A stretch of 64,000 bases of DNA from assembly GCA_938030095.1 (NCBI GenBank), contig CALHGK010000004.1:62001-126000 (forward strand). The letters are read 5' to 3'. Source of the stretch: an uncultured Candidatus Saccharibacteria bacterium (GTDB lineage Bacteria; Patescibacteriota; Saccharimonadia; Saccharimonadales; Saccharimonadaceae). This document shows positions 18,003 through 26,512 of this stretch, piece after piece. Made by a program: the position numbers and the translations under genes. Numbering within the stretch: position 1 is the first letter of the stretch; every line of letters begins with the position of its first letter. The notes under the pieces were generated by a model that was given only the letters and a program-made list of their open reading frames with translations, searched no databases and was not told the DNA's origin.

Positions 18003-18031
18003 TTGCTATATATACCAAAGTGCGGTATAGT
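18003..18031 (+). promoter_or_regulatory. Promoter TTGCTA-17-TATAGT of the lipoprotein gene
   Basis: TTGCTA (18003-18008), 17 nt, TATAGT (18026-18031). The leader of about 60 nt contains a small hairpin (ATCATC...GATGAT, near 18055-18073) and ends in an AGAGGAGGAAAG ribosome binding site, in contrast to the leaderless genes. Confidence 0.7.
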
Positions 18032-18098
18032 TTAGATTATAAATCCAAAATAGGCATCATCCACCAGTGATGATACAGAGAAAGAGGAGGAAAGAAAA

Positions 18099-18971
18099 AT
18101 GGGCGAACGATTAGCTGATAATGTGAAGAAGAAGACAAAAGAGCTTATTGGGGCAGGTGCTGGCCTAGCTTTGGCATTTGGTGCGGCGGCGTGCTCTGCA
18201 GAAACACCACGAAATGAAGCACAACCAGATCAACCTGCTGTCACTGCCGAAGCAACGTCGTCAGCAACCGCAAATCCATCCATCAAAGCGCCAGCACGCA
18301 ACAAGACTTCACAGCCTAAGCAATCTCACTCTACTAACAAAGCAACGGAGATACCATCACCATCACACCCTTCATCGCCAGAGACAACACCATCTCCAAC
18401 TCCAAACGAAGCAGAGAATAATCAGGAGAAGATGCCCTCCGTTGCTGAGCTAGCAAAAGCCGTCAAAGAAGGGTCTGTGGATGTACTTGGTGGCGTTGTC
18501 AAAGACGTTGATGAAGCAGGTAACGGCTACGTTGGTGTGCGACCTTTCTGTTACCGTGAAGACACAGGGTTTGGTCATGGATCGGGCAAAGTAGTTGGGC
18601 TGTATACAGTTGATATGTCAACGTTTACACTGCGTTCATTTGATCCAAACCTCCCGATGTCTGATAAGTATGGTAACGCAATCAGTACTAGTATGTGTAA
18701 CAAACTGACCTTTGATGAGTCAAAGATGTTTGATTCGAACTCCAAGAAAGCTGGTGATGGCAATGATGTTTATATCCAAGCTAATGGGGGAGAGCGGATT
18801 CCTGTTGGTGCTGATATTACTAACGATGGCTCAGATACTTTACTGCGGGTTGGTGGTACCGCTAAAATGCAGGGAATGCAGGGAAATGTACCACCTAGCA
18901 CCCTCCTAGAGCCAATCCCGCGAGAAAACATGCAAGAGATGATTAATCGTGCTCAGCAGCAAGTGTCGTAA
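18099..18971 (+). CDS. Secreted lipoprotein, function unknown
   Basis: A 290-residue protein with a lipoprotein-type signal: basic N-terminus (K-K-K-T-K), hydrophobic stretch and the cleavage pattern F-G-A-A-A-C, Cys at residue 32. After it comes a Pro/Ser/Thr-rich linker of about 80 residues that would span the wall, then a globular domain of about 170 residues with three cysteines that could form disulfides. It has its own promoter, a strong Shine-Dalgarno and a terminator. The globular domain is not recognised. Surface display is a reasonable inference for a host-associated cell, but no partner is known. Confidence 0.85.
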   Translation: MGERLADNVKKKTKELIGAGAGLALAFGAAACSAETPRNEAQPDQPAVTAEATSSATANPSIKAPARNKTSQPKQSHSTNKATEIPSPSHPSSPETTPSPTPNEAENNQEKMPSVAELAKAVKEGSVDVLGGVVKDVDEAGNGYVGVRPFCYREDTGFGHGSGKVVGLYTVDMSTFTLRSFDPNLPMSDKYGNAISTSMCNKLTFDESKMFDSNSKKAGDGNDVYIQANGGERIPVGADITNDGSDTLLRVGGTAKMQGMQGNVPPSTLLEPIPRENMQEMINRAQQQVS

Positions 18972-18995
18972 ATAGAGACTCTGTGCTAAGAAATT

Positions 18996-19036
18996 AATGA
19001 CCTCTTTGTTATAGAAAACAGCGAGGAGGTCATTTC
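18996..19036 (+). terminator. Rho-independent terminator after the lipoprotein gene
   Basis: AATGACCTC (18996-19004) pairs with GAGGTCATT (19026-19034), followed by TCT. Confidence 0.65.
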
Positions 19037-19091
19037 TCGAGTAGTGATTATAAAAACTACTCCTCCTCTTCTCCCTGCACACAAAATATGG

Positions 19092-19097
19092 TACAAT
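19092..19097 (+). promoter_or_regulatory. -10 box upstream of rplS
   Basis: TACAAT, with a leader of about 37 nt that ends in GAGAGAAAG before the rplS ATG. No clear -35. Confidence 0.45.
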
Positions 19098-19140
19098 CAA
19101 TAACTGAATTGTCATCTAATAATTAAATAGAGAGAAAGTC

Positions 19141-19662
19141 ATGAGTTTTGCACTGATCCAAAAAGTCAATGACCAGCAGAAAAAGCCTGCCGTCGTTGAT
19201 GTGCGGAGCGGCGACACGGTCCGCGTCCACCAAAAAATCAAAGAAGGCAACAAAGAGCGCATCCAGATGTTTGAAGGTGTGGTGATCCGCACCGACAACA
19301 AAGGCCAGCACACCAGCCGCATTACTGTACGCAAGATTACCAGCGGTGTGGGGGTAGAGAAGTCGTTCTTGCTGCACAGCCCACTGGTTGAGAAGGTTGA
19401 GGTGATGCGCCGCGCTAAGGTGCGCCGCAACTTCCTGAGCTACCTGCGTGGCCGCAGTGGTAAGTCGGCTCGCCTGACTGCCGTACAGTTCGACCGCGAG
19501 GCGGTGAACAACGTGCACGATGCTCATGCCGAGGCCGAGACTGCCCGCCTCAAAGAAGAGAAGGCCAAAGACGCTGCCGAGAAAAAGGCTGCAGAAGACG
19601 CCAAGCAAGCTGAGCTAGACGCTAAGGCTGCTGAGGTTGCCGCTCGCCACGAAGCTGCGTAG
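19141..19662 (+). CDS. rplS: 50S ribosomal protein L19 with C-terminal extension
   Basis: L19 sits at the 30S-50S interface of the ribosome. Residues 1-115 are the normal protein: [25 protein letters not shown], and the basic end [22 protein letters not shown]. The remaining 55 or so residues are an added Ala/Glu/Lys helix ([23 protein letters not shown]). Standard L19 is about 115 residues, so the protein is half as long again. The tail is in the same frame with matching codon use. Confidence 0.95.
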   Translation: MSFALIQKVNDQQKKPAVVDVRSGDTVRVHQKIKEGNKERIQMFEGVVIRTDNKGQHTSRITVRKITSGVGVEKSFLLHSPLVEKVEVMRRAKVRRNFLSYLRGRSGKSARLTAVQFDREAVNNVHDAHAEAETARLKEEKAKDAAEKKAAEDAKQAELDAKAAEVAARHEAA

Positions 19663-19688
19663 AATAGCCATCGCAAGAAAGCTTTTAT

Positions 19689-19717
19689 ATCCGCCTCTAT
19701 GTACCAGGGGCGGATTT
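19689..19717 (+). terminator. Terminator after rplS
   Basis: ATCCGCC (19689-19695) with GGCGGAT (19709-19715) followed by TT. The T-run is short. Confidence 0.55.
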
Positions 19718-19918
19718 GTATGAGGAGAGCTACGCCATTAGTCTATTTTGCCTTGAACGCTCGGCTCGTGAGGCTTTGGTAAACAACCTCTCCTGAGCAC
19801 CGGAAGGGAAGGGCGTGATATATGGATGAGGTATGGAGATAATACGCACAACATATTTGCTGTAATGGCTATACCATGATACGTGATAGGCCTGTGGTTG
19901 CTAGCTTGCAGTTGATGT

Positions 19919-19931
19919 TATACTAGAAGTA
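19919..19931 (+). promoter_or_regulatory. Leaderless-type promoter of the DUF2238-like gene
   Basis: TATACT at 19919-19924, 6 nt, ATG at 19931. Confidence 0.55.
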
Positions 19932-20416
19932 TGAGTATCTTTACCATTGTTTCGATTGTTATACCAGCTGTTTTGGCCAGTAGTGTACCACCAATTTTGC
20001 AGCACTACGGCTATACGCACGAGCGGGGCTACCGTTGGCTCCTGTATTTGGCGTGTGGATTGTTCTTTGTCTCATGGTATGTGCCATCGCCGTTGATCGA
20101 CGGGCAAGACACGGCGTTTAATACGCACTTCATCGGTGGTGGGATATTTACTGGCTGCCTGTGGCTCTATCTCAAACACGCGCTGGGGTGGCGCCGATAC
20201 TGGCTGGTGGAGGCATTTTCGCTATTCGCGCTGGTGTCGGCACTTGGCTGCATGAATGAGCTATTTGAGCTGCTGGTAGCGAAGACTGGTGTGGCTCGCT
20301 TGCCGCTGGATGACACCAATTGGGATATCGCGGCCAATACCGCTGGGGCGCTGCTTGTTTGGCTGGTGTCGCTGGGCGCGATGGGGCGGCAGCGGTTTGT
20401 TCGCCGCGATACGTAG
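19931..20416 (+). CDS. Polytopic membrane protein, DUF2238/YjdF-like
   Basis: A 161-residue integral membrane protein with about four hydrophobic segments (near 5-20, 38-52, 68-85, 93-118) and a final one at 135-150. The most informative part is N-E-L-F-E followed by D-D-T-N-W-D-I-A-A-N-T-A-G-A, which resembles the E-x-x-E and D-T-x-W-D-M-x-A-N-x-x-G-A pattern of DUF2238 (YjdF) proteins. Those acidic residues inside the membrane suggest metal or proton binding, but the function of the family is unknown to me. Monocistronic, with its own promoter and a bidirectional terminator. Confidence 0.75.
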   Translation: MSIFTIVSIVIPAVLASSVPPILQHYGYTHERGYRWLLYLACGLFFVSWYVPSPLIDGQDTAFNTHFIGGGIFTGCLWLYLKHALGWRRYWLVEAFSLFALVSALGCMNELFELLVAKTGVARLPLDDTNWDIAANTAGALLVWLVSLGAMGRQRFVRRDT

Positions 20417-20440
20417 ACAGCTGAATAACTCGGCACAAGA

Positions 20441-20470
20441 ATAAAGCCACCGCTTGAGGGTGGCTTTTAT
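20441..20470. terminator. Bidirectional terminator between converging genes
   Basis: ATAAAGCCACC (20441-20451) pairs with GGTGGCTTTTAT (20459-20470) around a short loop. A-rich on one side and T-rich on the other, serving both directions. Confidence 0.8.
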
Positions 20471-20490
20471 GCTTTCGTGTACTGATGCTA

Positions 20491-20700
20491 TTATTTTGTC
20501 TTGCGAGATTCTGCTTGCTCGGCTAGGATGGCGCGAATCGCCTCGAGGTTTTCGTCGATCGCGGCCACATGCCGCCTGATCTGCTTGGTGCGTCGGCCCT
20601 GCCGGATAACCCAACAGATGCCACAGACGAGCAAGACAAAATACACGACGTTAAGTGCGACTGCTAGTATGAGGAGTGGTGCTGACCCGGTGATTTCCAT
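20491..20700 (-). CDS. Small single-pass membrane protein
   Basis: A 69-residue protein with one transmembrane helix (residues about 8-32, L-L-I-L-A-V-A-L-N-V-V-Y-F-V-L-L-V-C-G-I) and a charged helical tail (I-R-R-H-V-A-A-I-D-E-N-L-E-A-I-R-A-I-L-A-E-Q). The nearest Shine-Dalgarno-like run (GAAAGGA) lies about 18 nt before the ATG, which is too far, so the start is uncertain. No function assigned. Confidence 0.55.
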   Translation of the reverse strand: MEITGSAPLLILAVALNVVYFVLLVCGICWVIRQGRRTKQIRRHVAAIDENLEAIRAILAEQAESRKTK

Positions 20701-20778
20701 GGTGGGTATGAATGATCCTTTCGTGTTATTACTATGACGCTATACAGTTTATTTGTTCTATCTTTTGTGTGGTGAATG

Positions 20779-21129
20779 CTATGGCACGCATTGCCAGGTT
20801 GGTTGAGCTTGCTGACGGTCGACGATGGCACGTGTGCCGTGATAGCGGGCTGTACAATATGCCTGCATATTGAGGTTGCCCTTGGGTGTGAATGTGAAGC
20901 CCGAGAAGAGGGATATCGAGTAGGCGAGATTGTAGCACGACCACCCGTATGGATTGCTCTTATCAAGCGTATACGCACCCGTATGGTGTTGGTGTGTACA
21001 TACTTCGTGCGGGCTAATGGTGTGAGCCTGCGCTGTTGTCGCTAGCGTAGTAGGGACGCCAGCACACCCAGCAATGGCACATGCAAACACTCCGGTAGCA
21101 AACAGCGTGTGCCAAAGCGTTCTTGTCAT
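20779..21129 (-). CDS. Small cysteine-containing lipoprotein
   Basis: A 116-residue protein with a signal sequence ending in a lipobox (A-C-A-I-A-G-C, Cys at residue 22) after a hydrophobic stretch. The mature part has four further cysteines in short spacings (V-C-T-H, W-S-C-Y, A-Y-C-T and W-Q-C-V-P), consistent with two disulfides in an extracytoplasmic protein. The AAGGAGGAG ribosome binding site is near ideal. I do not recognise the family. Its orientation is the same as that of the small membrane protein downstream. Confidence 0.75.
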   Translation of the reverse strand: MTRTLWHTLFATGVFACAIAGCAGVPTTLATTAQAHTISPHEVCTHQHHTGAYTLDKSNPYGWSCYNLAYSISLFSGFTFTPKGNLNMQAYCTARYHGTRAIVDRQQAQPTWQCVP

Positions 21130-21368
21130 ACTCCTCCTTGTGATGAAGTGATAGTTGCTAAGCCGAAGATATGCCTTGATTGTAGTGGATTACCCGCACT
21201 CTCGCAACAGAAAATAGGCGAATCAGCAAGAAGCACGAACAAGAACAGAGCTAAAGGTTGTATATTATACATCACTATGTTGTTTGACAATATGGGGGAG
21301 TAGCTGTTGGTGTGGCGAAGCTAAACGAGTATGAAGATCGGCAGTGTGCGCTATGCCATAAAATATGA

Positions 21369-21381
21369 GACAATCGTAGTA
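21369..21381 (+). promoter_or_regulatory. Leaderless-type promoter of the RNase HII fusion gene
   Basis: GACAAT at 21369-21374, 6 nt, ATG at 21381. There is no Shine-Dalgarno. Confidence 0.45.
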
Positions 21382-22355
21382 TGATACTCGGGATTGACGA
21401 AGTCGGGCGTGGGCCATGGGCTGGGCCGCTGGTGGTTGGCGCAGTGGTGCTGGGTGGTGCGGCAATAGATGGGCTAGACGACAGCAAGAAATTGACGAAA
21501 AAGCGCCGCGAAGCCCTTGCTCAACTCATTCAAGAGCAGGCGGCGGCGTATGCGCTTGGTTGGGTAAGTGCGGCAGAGCTGGATGACACAGGGATGAGCG
21601 AAGCCCTCCGCCTAGCAACGCGGCGAGCGGTAGAGGCTGTGCAGCAGCAATGCCGCGAGCAAGCTATTACGCTCACGGAGATTGTGATCGACGGCAAGGT
21701 GAATTTCTTGGCTGGGACAGCACTAGAGAGGTACGTCACGATGCTACCTAAGGCGGATGCATTGGTGCCGAGCGTATCAGCGGCATCGATCATCGCCAAG
21801 GTGGCGCGCGACCAGTATATGGCTGAGCAAGATGCATTCTACCCTGACTATGGTTTTGCGGCGCATGCTGGCTATGGCACAGCGCAGCACCGAGCGGCGA
21901 TTGCTACCCATGGAGTGACGCCGCTGCATCGGCTCAGCTTCAAGCCACTCCAGTATTACCGCAATGATAGCCCTCACTCAGCAGACCAAGCACACACCAC
22001 GCAGCAAGCTGATACGACGACCACACGTGGCCATGCTGGCGAAACGGCTGCGGCAGACGCCTTGCAGCAGCGCGGCCATCAGATTGTGGCGCGCAACTGG
22101 CGGACGAAATATTGTGAGATCGATATTATCTCGAAGTGTGGTGATACGCTGTATTTTGCTGAGGTAAAGCATCGCACGGATGATTATGCGGGCGATGGCC
22201 TCGCAGCGATTACCCGTAAGAAGCGCAACCAAATGCACTATGCCGCGCGGTTCTATGCGCACCACGAGCACATCACCACTATGAATCTCCAGCTCATTGC
22301 GATTGCTACTAGTGGCAGTCCGCCGCGGGTGGTGCGAATTGAAGTTGTTGAGTAG
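21381..22355 (+). CDS. rnhB: RNase HII fused to a YraN/UPF0102 nuclease-like domain
   Basis: A 324-residue fusion. Residues 1-195 are RNase HII, which removes ribonucleotides and RNA primers from DNA: G-I-D-E-V-G-R-G-P-W-A-G-P at the start, D-D-S-K-K-L, V-I-D-G-K and S-V-S-A-A-S-I-I-A-K-V-A-R-D supply the acidic active site. Residues about 215-324 form a YraN (UPF0102) domain: G-H-A-G-E-T-A-A, L-Q-Q-R-G-H-Q-I-V-A-R-N-W-R, E-I-D-I-I and F-A-E-V-K-H-R, the PD-(D/E)xK-like core. In many bacteria rnhB and yraN are adjacent separate genes; here they are one reading frame joined by a Thr/Gln-rich linker. Leaderless-type start. Confidence 0.93.
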   Translation: MILGIDEVGRGPWAGPLVVGAVVLGGAAIDGLDDSKKLTKKRREALAQLIQEQAAAYALGWVSAAELDDTGMSEALRLATRRAVEAVQQQCREQAITLTEIVIDGKVNFLAGTALERYVTMLPKADALVPSVSAASIIAKVARDQYMAEQDAFYPDYGFAAHAGYGTAQHRAAIATHGVTPLHRLSFKPLQYYRNDSPHSADQAHTTQQADTTTTRGHAGETAAADALQQRGHQIVARNWRTKYCEIDIISKCGDTLYFAEVKHRTDDYAGDGLAAITRKKRNQMHYAARFYAHHEHITTMNLQLIAIATSGSPPRVVRIEVVE

Positions 22356-22372
22356 TGATGGTTTTGTGACTT

Positions 22373-22397
22373 AAGCTACATAGATCTATAGCTTTTT
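22373..22397 (+). terminator. Terminator after the RNase HII fusion gene
   Basis: AAGCT-ATAGA pairs with TCTAT-AGCTT around a bulge, followed by TTT, giving a T5 run in total. Confidence 0.65.
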
Positions 22398-22524
22398 CTG
22401 TGCGATTACACCTTCTCACTGCTTCACTCGGTAGAGTGCAAGAATTCTCTGTTTTCTGACAGATTAGCTTACACCGGTAAAAGCCAATAGTACTGGGAAA
22501 TGCAAGTGCACGGTTCGCGCCTCG

Positions 22525-25050
22525 CTATACCTTTGTGAGTGCTGCCACAACCGCCGGGCCATCGCGCTCAATGAGCTCAACGCGGGCGGTGATGTCTGTA
22601 ATGCCCATATCAATCACGCGGGTGAGGGCTGGCTCATTGCGCAGTGGTGTAAAGAAACGCTGATACTCGCCCAGCTGTTGGCGCGAAGCGAGGATGTTGC
22701 CAGCATAGCGAGGGAAGTAATCGAAGCTCTTGTCGCTGCCGAAGTGCTCTTCAATCCACTTCCAATTATCTTGCAGCCATTGCCACGTAGCGTCGCGTGC
22801 GTCGCGGTTGCGCAGTAAGTAAACAAACCAAAAGACGGTATCTTGGGTGCGAACTGTCTCGGTATCCATCATGAGAGCAAGGAGCTTGCGAATACTTGCG
22901 GCGTCGCGCGTACTCGTCACAGCGCTGGCGATGTCTTGGCGCAGGTCGCTGCTGGCTGTTGCCCGATAGTGCACCAGAAGCTCATCAATCAGCGGCTGTG
23001 GCTGCTGGCTATGGCGGACAATACTACTGGCAATCAGGCTGCGCAGTTCGCTATCGAGAGCCAATAGGCCGCCCGCTGCATAGCGCCGCTGCGCCTCAGC
23101 AATCACCGTGGGTTGCTCGCTGTAGAGCATGTGCGCGATGATCGTCGATCGCAACTTGGTGTCGTTCTCGGGCTCATCGGCGCGGGCACTCCAGCCAAGG
23201 CGGTCATAACTTTGCTGAGCGAGCTGGCCTACGAACTGCCGCAGTGCTTGCTCGGCAGGGCTGTGTGGCTCAACGAAGAGCTTGAGGTGGGCAACCACTG
23301 ACGACATCACGCTCCAAACATGCTCATCTGTCTCATTGCGATAGGCATCAAGGAGAGTGAGTAAGCTGGCGCTCGATACGCGGCCACTCCGCGCTAGCAA
23401 CAGCTGTTGGGTGAGCAAGAGTGAGCGATCGACGACAGATAGCTCACCGCGCCGCACTTGGCCGAGCAAGCGCTCTAGCAATGCGTAATCATACTGTGTG
23501 ATGAAGTGCGAAACGTTGCCATGATTGAGAAGGACTGGCTCATCCAGACTGTGCTCTACTACTGTGCGCTGCGTGGTGAGCAGTGCTGGTATAGCTGGTG
23601 ATAAGCTATGGAGTGGAATCTGCCACGTGGCATTATCCGTCTTGTGTGGGCTAATAAAGAAGCGCTGCTGCTCAAGCACGAGCTGCGAGCCGCTATGCGA
23701 GGCTGTGACAACTGGGTAGCCAGGCGTGCGAATCCAATGGTTCATCAGTGCGGCAACATCGCGTCCGCTGGCTTGACTCAGCGCGTGCCATAAGTCGTCG
23801 CCCTCGGCATTGCCATAGGCATGGGTGGCGAAGTATGCTTGCAGACCAGTGCGAAAGGCGTCTTCGCCCAGCCAATGCATGAGCATATAGAGGAGGCGCC
23901 CGCCCTTGGCGTAGACGATTGCTCCATCAAAGAGTGTGCTAATTTCATCCGGATGATGAACAGCTGTTTGGACTGGCTGCACGCCATCAATCGCATCACG
24001 GCCAAAGGCTAGCGCACCCTCGTGGTTACAAAAGTCCGTCCACACGTGCCACTCGGGGTGGATGGCGTCGACCGCGAGGTATTCCATCATATTGGCAAAG
24101 CTCTCGTTGAGCCAGAGGTTATCCCACCACTTCATCGTCACGAGATTGCCAAACCACTGGTGGCTGAGCTCGTGGCTAATGACGGTGGCAATGTATTGCT
24201 TATCGGCGATGGTCGTCGTGGTTGGATTGGCTAGCAGGGCAGACTCGCGGTAGGTAATGAGCCCCCAGTTCTCCATCGCACCACTGCTGAAGTCTGGTAC
24301 TGCAACGTGATCGGACTTAGGCAAGGGGTAGGGCGTGTCGAAGTACTCATTAAAGAACTCAATTGAGCGGATGGCATGCTCAAGGGCGAAATTGAGGCTG
24401 GCGGGGGCTTGCGCTGGTGTGGCCCAGACGGACACTTCCACGCCATCTTTTGTTTGGCCAGTGATGTGCTGCAACTCACCCATCACGAGCGCCACCAGGT
24501 AGGTACTCATGCGCGGCGTTTGGGTAAAGGTAGTGGTGAGTCGGCCATCTGCTTCTTGCTGCGACTGGACGGGCATATTGCCAAGCACCGTGATGCCTGG
24601 CTCAGTCGTGACGGTTATGTCGAAGGTCGCTTTGGCGGCAGGCTCATCAATACAAGGGAATACCTCGCGCGCATGATGACTCTCGAACTGCGTCATAAGC
24701 AATTCTTTCTTCGCACCGTCGTGCTGATAATAACAGGGGTAGAGACCATGGAGTGAGTCGGTGATGGCTGCTTCGTAGGCGAGGGTGATGGTGTGAGTAC
24801 CTACACCCAGCGTTGGCAGGTGTAGCGAGATCTCGTCCTTATTATGCTCCACAGAGGCTGGCTGGTCGTCGATCGTTGCGCTAGTGATCGTGAGGTCTTT
24901 GGCGTGGAGCTTGATCGGCATATCGGCCTGCGTTGTCTCGCCAGTGATCGTCACTTGCCCTGCAAAGTGCCGCTGCTGGCGATCAATATCCAGCGCCAGC
25001 TGATAGTGAGTTGGTATAAAAAAGTCGATGAGATGAGTAACCTGTTGCAT
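22525..25050 (-). CDS. pepN: M1-family zinc aminopeptidase
   Basis: An 841-residue aminopeptidase that removes N-terminal residues from peptides. The substrate-recognition motif G-A-M-E-N lies at 257-261, the zinc motif H-E-L-S-H at 293-297 and the third zinc ligand Glu316 in N-E-S-F-A. The N-terminal beta saddle and the C-terminal ERAP1-like helical repeat region are both present, so it is full length. There is no signal peptide, which suggests a cytoplasmic role in peptide recycling, important for an amino-acid auxotroph. The start at 25050 (MQQVTHL) is chosen because TATACT lies 6 nt upstream; the frame is open 12 codons further. Confidence 0.95.
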   Translation of the reverse strand: MQQVTHLIDFFIPTHYQLALDIDRQQRHFAGQVTITGETTQADMPIKLHAKDLTITSATIDDQPASVEHNKDEISLHLPTLGVGTHTITLAYEAAITDSLHGLYPCYYQHDGAKKELLMTQFESHHAREVFPCIDEPAAKATFDITVTTEPGITVLGNMPVQSQQEADGRLTTTFTQTPRMSTYLVALVMGELQHITGQTKDGVEVSVWATPAQAPASLNFALEHAIRSIEFFNEYFDTPYPLPKSDHVAVPDFSSGAMENWGLITYRESALLANPTTTTIADKQYIATVISHELSHQWFGNLVTMKWWDNLWLNESFANMMEYLAVDAIHPEWHVWTDFCNHEGALAFGRDAIDGVQPVQTAVHHPDEISTLFDGAIVYAKGGRLLYMLMHWLGEDAFRTGLQAYFATHAYGNAEGDDLWHALSQASGRDVAALMNHWIRTPGYPVVTASHSGSQLVLEQQRFFISPHKTDNATWQIPLHSLSPAIPALLTTQRTVVEHSLDEPVLLNHGNVSHFITQYDYALLERLLGQVRRGELSVVDRSLLLTQQLLLARSGRVSSASLLTLLDAYRNETDEHVWSVMSSVVAHLKLFVEPHSPAEQALRQFVGQLAQQSYDRLGWSARADEPENDTKLRSTIIAHMLYSEQPTVIAEAQRRYAAGGLLALDSELRSLIASSIVRHSQQPQPLIDELLVHYRATASSDLRQDIASAVTSTRDAASIRKLLALMMDTETVRTQDTVFWFVYLLRNRDARDATWQWLQDNWKWIEEHFGSDKSFDYFPRYAGNILASRQQLGEYQRFFTPLRNEPALTRVIDMGITDITARVELIERDGPAVVAALTKV

Positions 25051-25062
25051 AAAACTAGTATA
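25050..25062 (-). promoter_or_regulatory. Leaderless-type promoter of pepN
   Basis: TATACT on the minus strand (25062-25057), 6 nt, ATG at 25050. It diverges from the nuclease promoter 40 bp away. Confidence 0.6.
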
Positions 25063-25101
25063 CCGGAATGTGCACGAGCCTACCAAAAATTGACCCTATG
25101 C

Positions 25102-25114
25102 TATGATATAACTA
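25102..25114 (+). promoter_or_regulatory. Leaderless-type promoter of the membrane HNH nuclease
   Basis: TATGAT at 25102-25107, 6 nt, ATG at 25114. The whole 63-bp divergent gap is just two such promoters. Confidence 0.5.
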
Positions 25115-25791
25115 TGGAATATCGCCGTCGCCGCGTCATAACGATGTTTTTGCTCGCTGGTGTTGTCATGATTGCGCTCGCGATATATGCAGCGTGGCAG
25201 TTGGCGCAGTCAAGCCACTCGCCACAGGGTAATGGCGAGGCGCTAGTAGCACTGGAGGCATTGCCCGTTAAGGGCCGTGCACCCAAGACTGGGTATGCGC
25301 GTAGCCAATTTGGTGCGGGCTGGGCAGTGACAGGTGGCTGCGATACGCGCAATATTATCCTCGCGCGCGACCTCAAGCAGGCGGTGGTGAGCGGCAATTG
25401 CAAGGTAGCCAGTGGCCAGCTCGACGACCCATACACAGGCAAGCGCATCAGCTTTCAGCGGGGGAGTGGCACGAGTACTGCGGTGCAGATCGACCACGTT
25501 GTGGCTCTCAGTAATGCCTGGCAAACCGGTGCACAGCAGCTCAGTAGCGAGCAGTGGCAGCAGCTTGCTAATGACCCGCTCGAGCTCCTGGCAGTCGATG
25601 GCCCGGCCAACCAGCAAAAGGGCGATGGCGATGCTGCGACGTGGCTGCCTAGCCATAAGCCGTTTCGCTGCCAGTATATTGCTCGGCAAATTGCCGTCAA
25701 GCGTAAATATCACCTCTGGGTCACCTCGGGCGAAAAAGCCGCCATGCAGCGCGTCCTCGCTACGTGCCCTGGGCAGGGAGTGCCTGGCTAA
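25114..25791 (+). CDS. Membrane-anchored HNH nuclease (DUF1524-like)
   Basis: A 225-residue protein. Basic residues M-E-Y-R-R-R-R are followed by a hydrophobic helix (about 9-30), so it is anchored with the catalytic domain outside. That domain carries Q-I-D-H-V-V-A-L-S-N-A-W, then N-D-P-L-E-L-L-A-V and K-G-D-G-D-A-A-T-W-L-P, the DHIVAL...N...KGD pattern of DUF1524/GmrSD-type HNH nucleases. Secreted nucleases of this type degrade DNA outside the cell. In a nucleotide-requiring epibiont this could serve DNA scavenging (inference). Although the frame is open far upstream, the start at 25114 matches a -10 box. Its stop overlaps the next ATG (TAATG). Confidence 0.88.
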   Translation: MEYRRRRVITMFLLAGVVMIALAIYAAWQLAQSSHSPQGNGEALVALEALPVKGRAPKTGYARSQFGAGWAVTGGCDTRNIILARDLKQAVVSGNCKVASGQLDDPYTGKRISFQRGSGTSTAVQIDHVVALSNAWQTGAQQLSSEQWQQLANDPLELLAVDGPANQQKGDGDAATWLPSHKPFRCQYIARQIAVKRKYHLWVTSGEKAAMQRVLATCPGQGVPG

Positions 25792-26424
25792 TGCAGCCGA
25801 AGCTCATCGTATTTGATCTCAACCACACCTTGATCCGCGACAACTCGTGGCGCAATCTTAATCTCGCCATGGGCATTACACCAGAAGAAGATGCTGCCTT
25901 GATGGCACGCGCCGCTCGAGGCGAGATAACTGATGCCGAAGGCCAAGCCTGGCTGTTGCAGCGGTATCGGCAACGAGGTGACTGTCGCCGCGTGGCGGTG
26001 CAACGCATCCTCAGCCAATATACCTATATGCCACACGCCCAGATGGTTGTTGCAGCGCTTCAAGCACGGGGCTACCGCGTGGCTATCAACTCTGGTGCGA
26101 TGGATATCTTGGTGGGTATGGTGGCAGAGCAACTTGGCGTCGCGCTTTGGCGGGTGAGCAATCATTTTATCTTTGATGACCACGACATGCTGTGCCAGAT
26201 TGATGCGCCAGATAGCGATGCAGCGGCCAAGCTACAGCAGCTCCGCGAGCGCTGCCGAGCAGCAGGCTTCGCTGAGCGACTGCTTGGTGGTGGGTGATGG
26301 AGCGAATGACGTGCCGCTCTTTATAGCGACAGGTAATGGGGTGACCTTTGCTGGCTCATCCGCCGCCAGGCATGCACGATGGGCCATCGCTGACCTCCGT
26401 GATGTGTTGACAATTGTTGAATAA
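25791..26424 (+). pseudogene. HAD-superfamily phosphatase, frameshifted near the C-terminus
   Basis: The gene starts at 25791, overlapping the nuclease stop, and reads as a HAD hydrolase: F-D-L-N-H-T-L-I-R-D-N-S-W (motif I), then I-N-S-G-A-M-D-I-L (motif II). The frame ends in TGA at 26295-26297. The missing motif IV (L-V-V-G-D-G-A-N-D-V-P-L-F) and the rest of the domain continue in the +1 frame to TAA at 26422-26424. The shift lies about 26277-26283, where one extra base would explain it. Motif I has Asn instead of the second Asp (D-L-N instead of D-x-D), removing the usual acid/base residue. Together these suggest a decaying gene; a sequence error or programmed shift cannot be excluded. Confidence 0.8.
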
Positions 26425-26512
26425 AATTCACTACTTCATCGGATGAGTGAGGGGGTAGAAGGGGCTAATGTAGGTAGAGCGAAGGTTCTGGAGTTATATT
26501 ATTGAGAATCAT

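Noticed and set aside
19780..19830. CCTGAGCACCGGAAGGGAAGGG looked like the SRP RNA tetraloop region
   Set aside because: The GGAA loop is present, but the AGCAG side and the flanking symmetric loop do not fit and no long pairing arms were found.
24844..25113. N-terminal extension of the membrane HNH nuclease
   Set aside because: The extra 90 codons overlap pepN antisense and precede the -10 box; the protein from 25114 starts with a normal signal-anchor.
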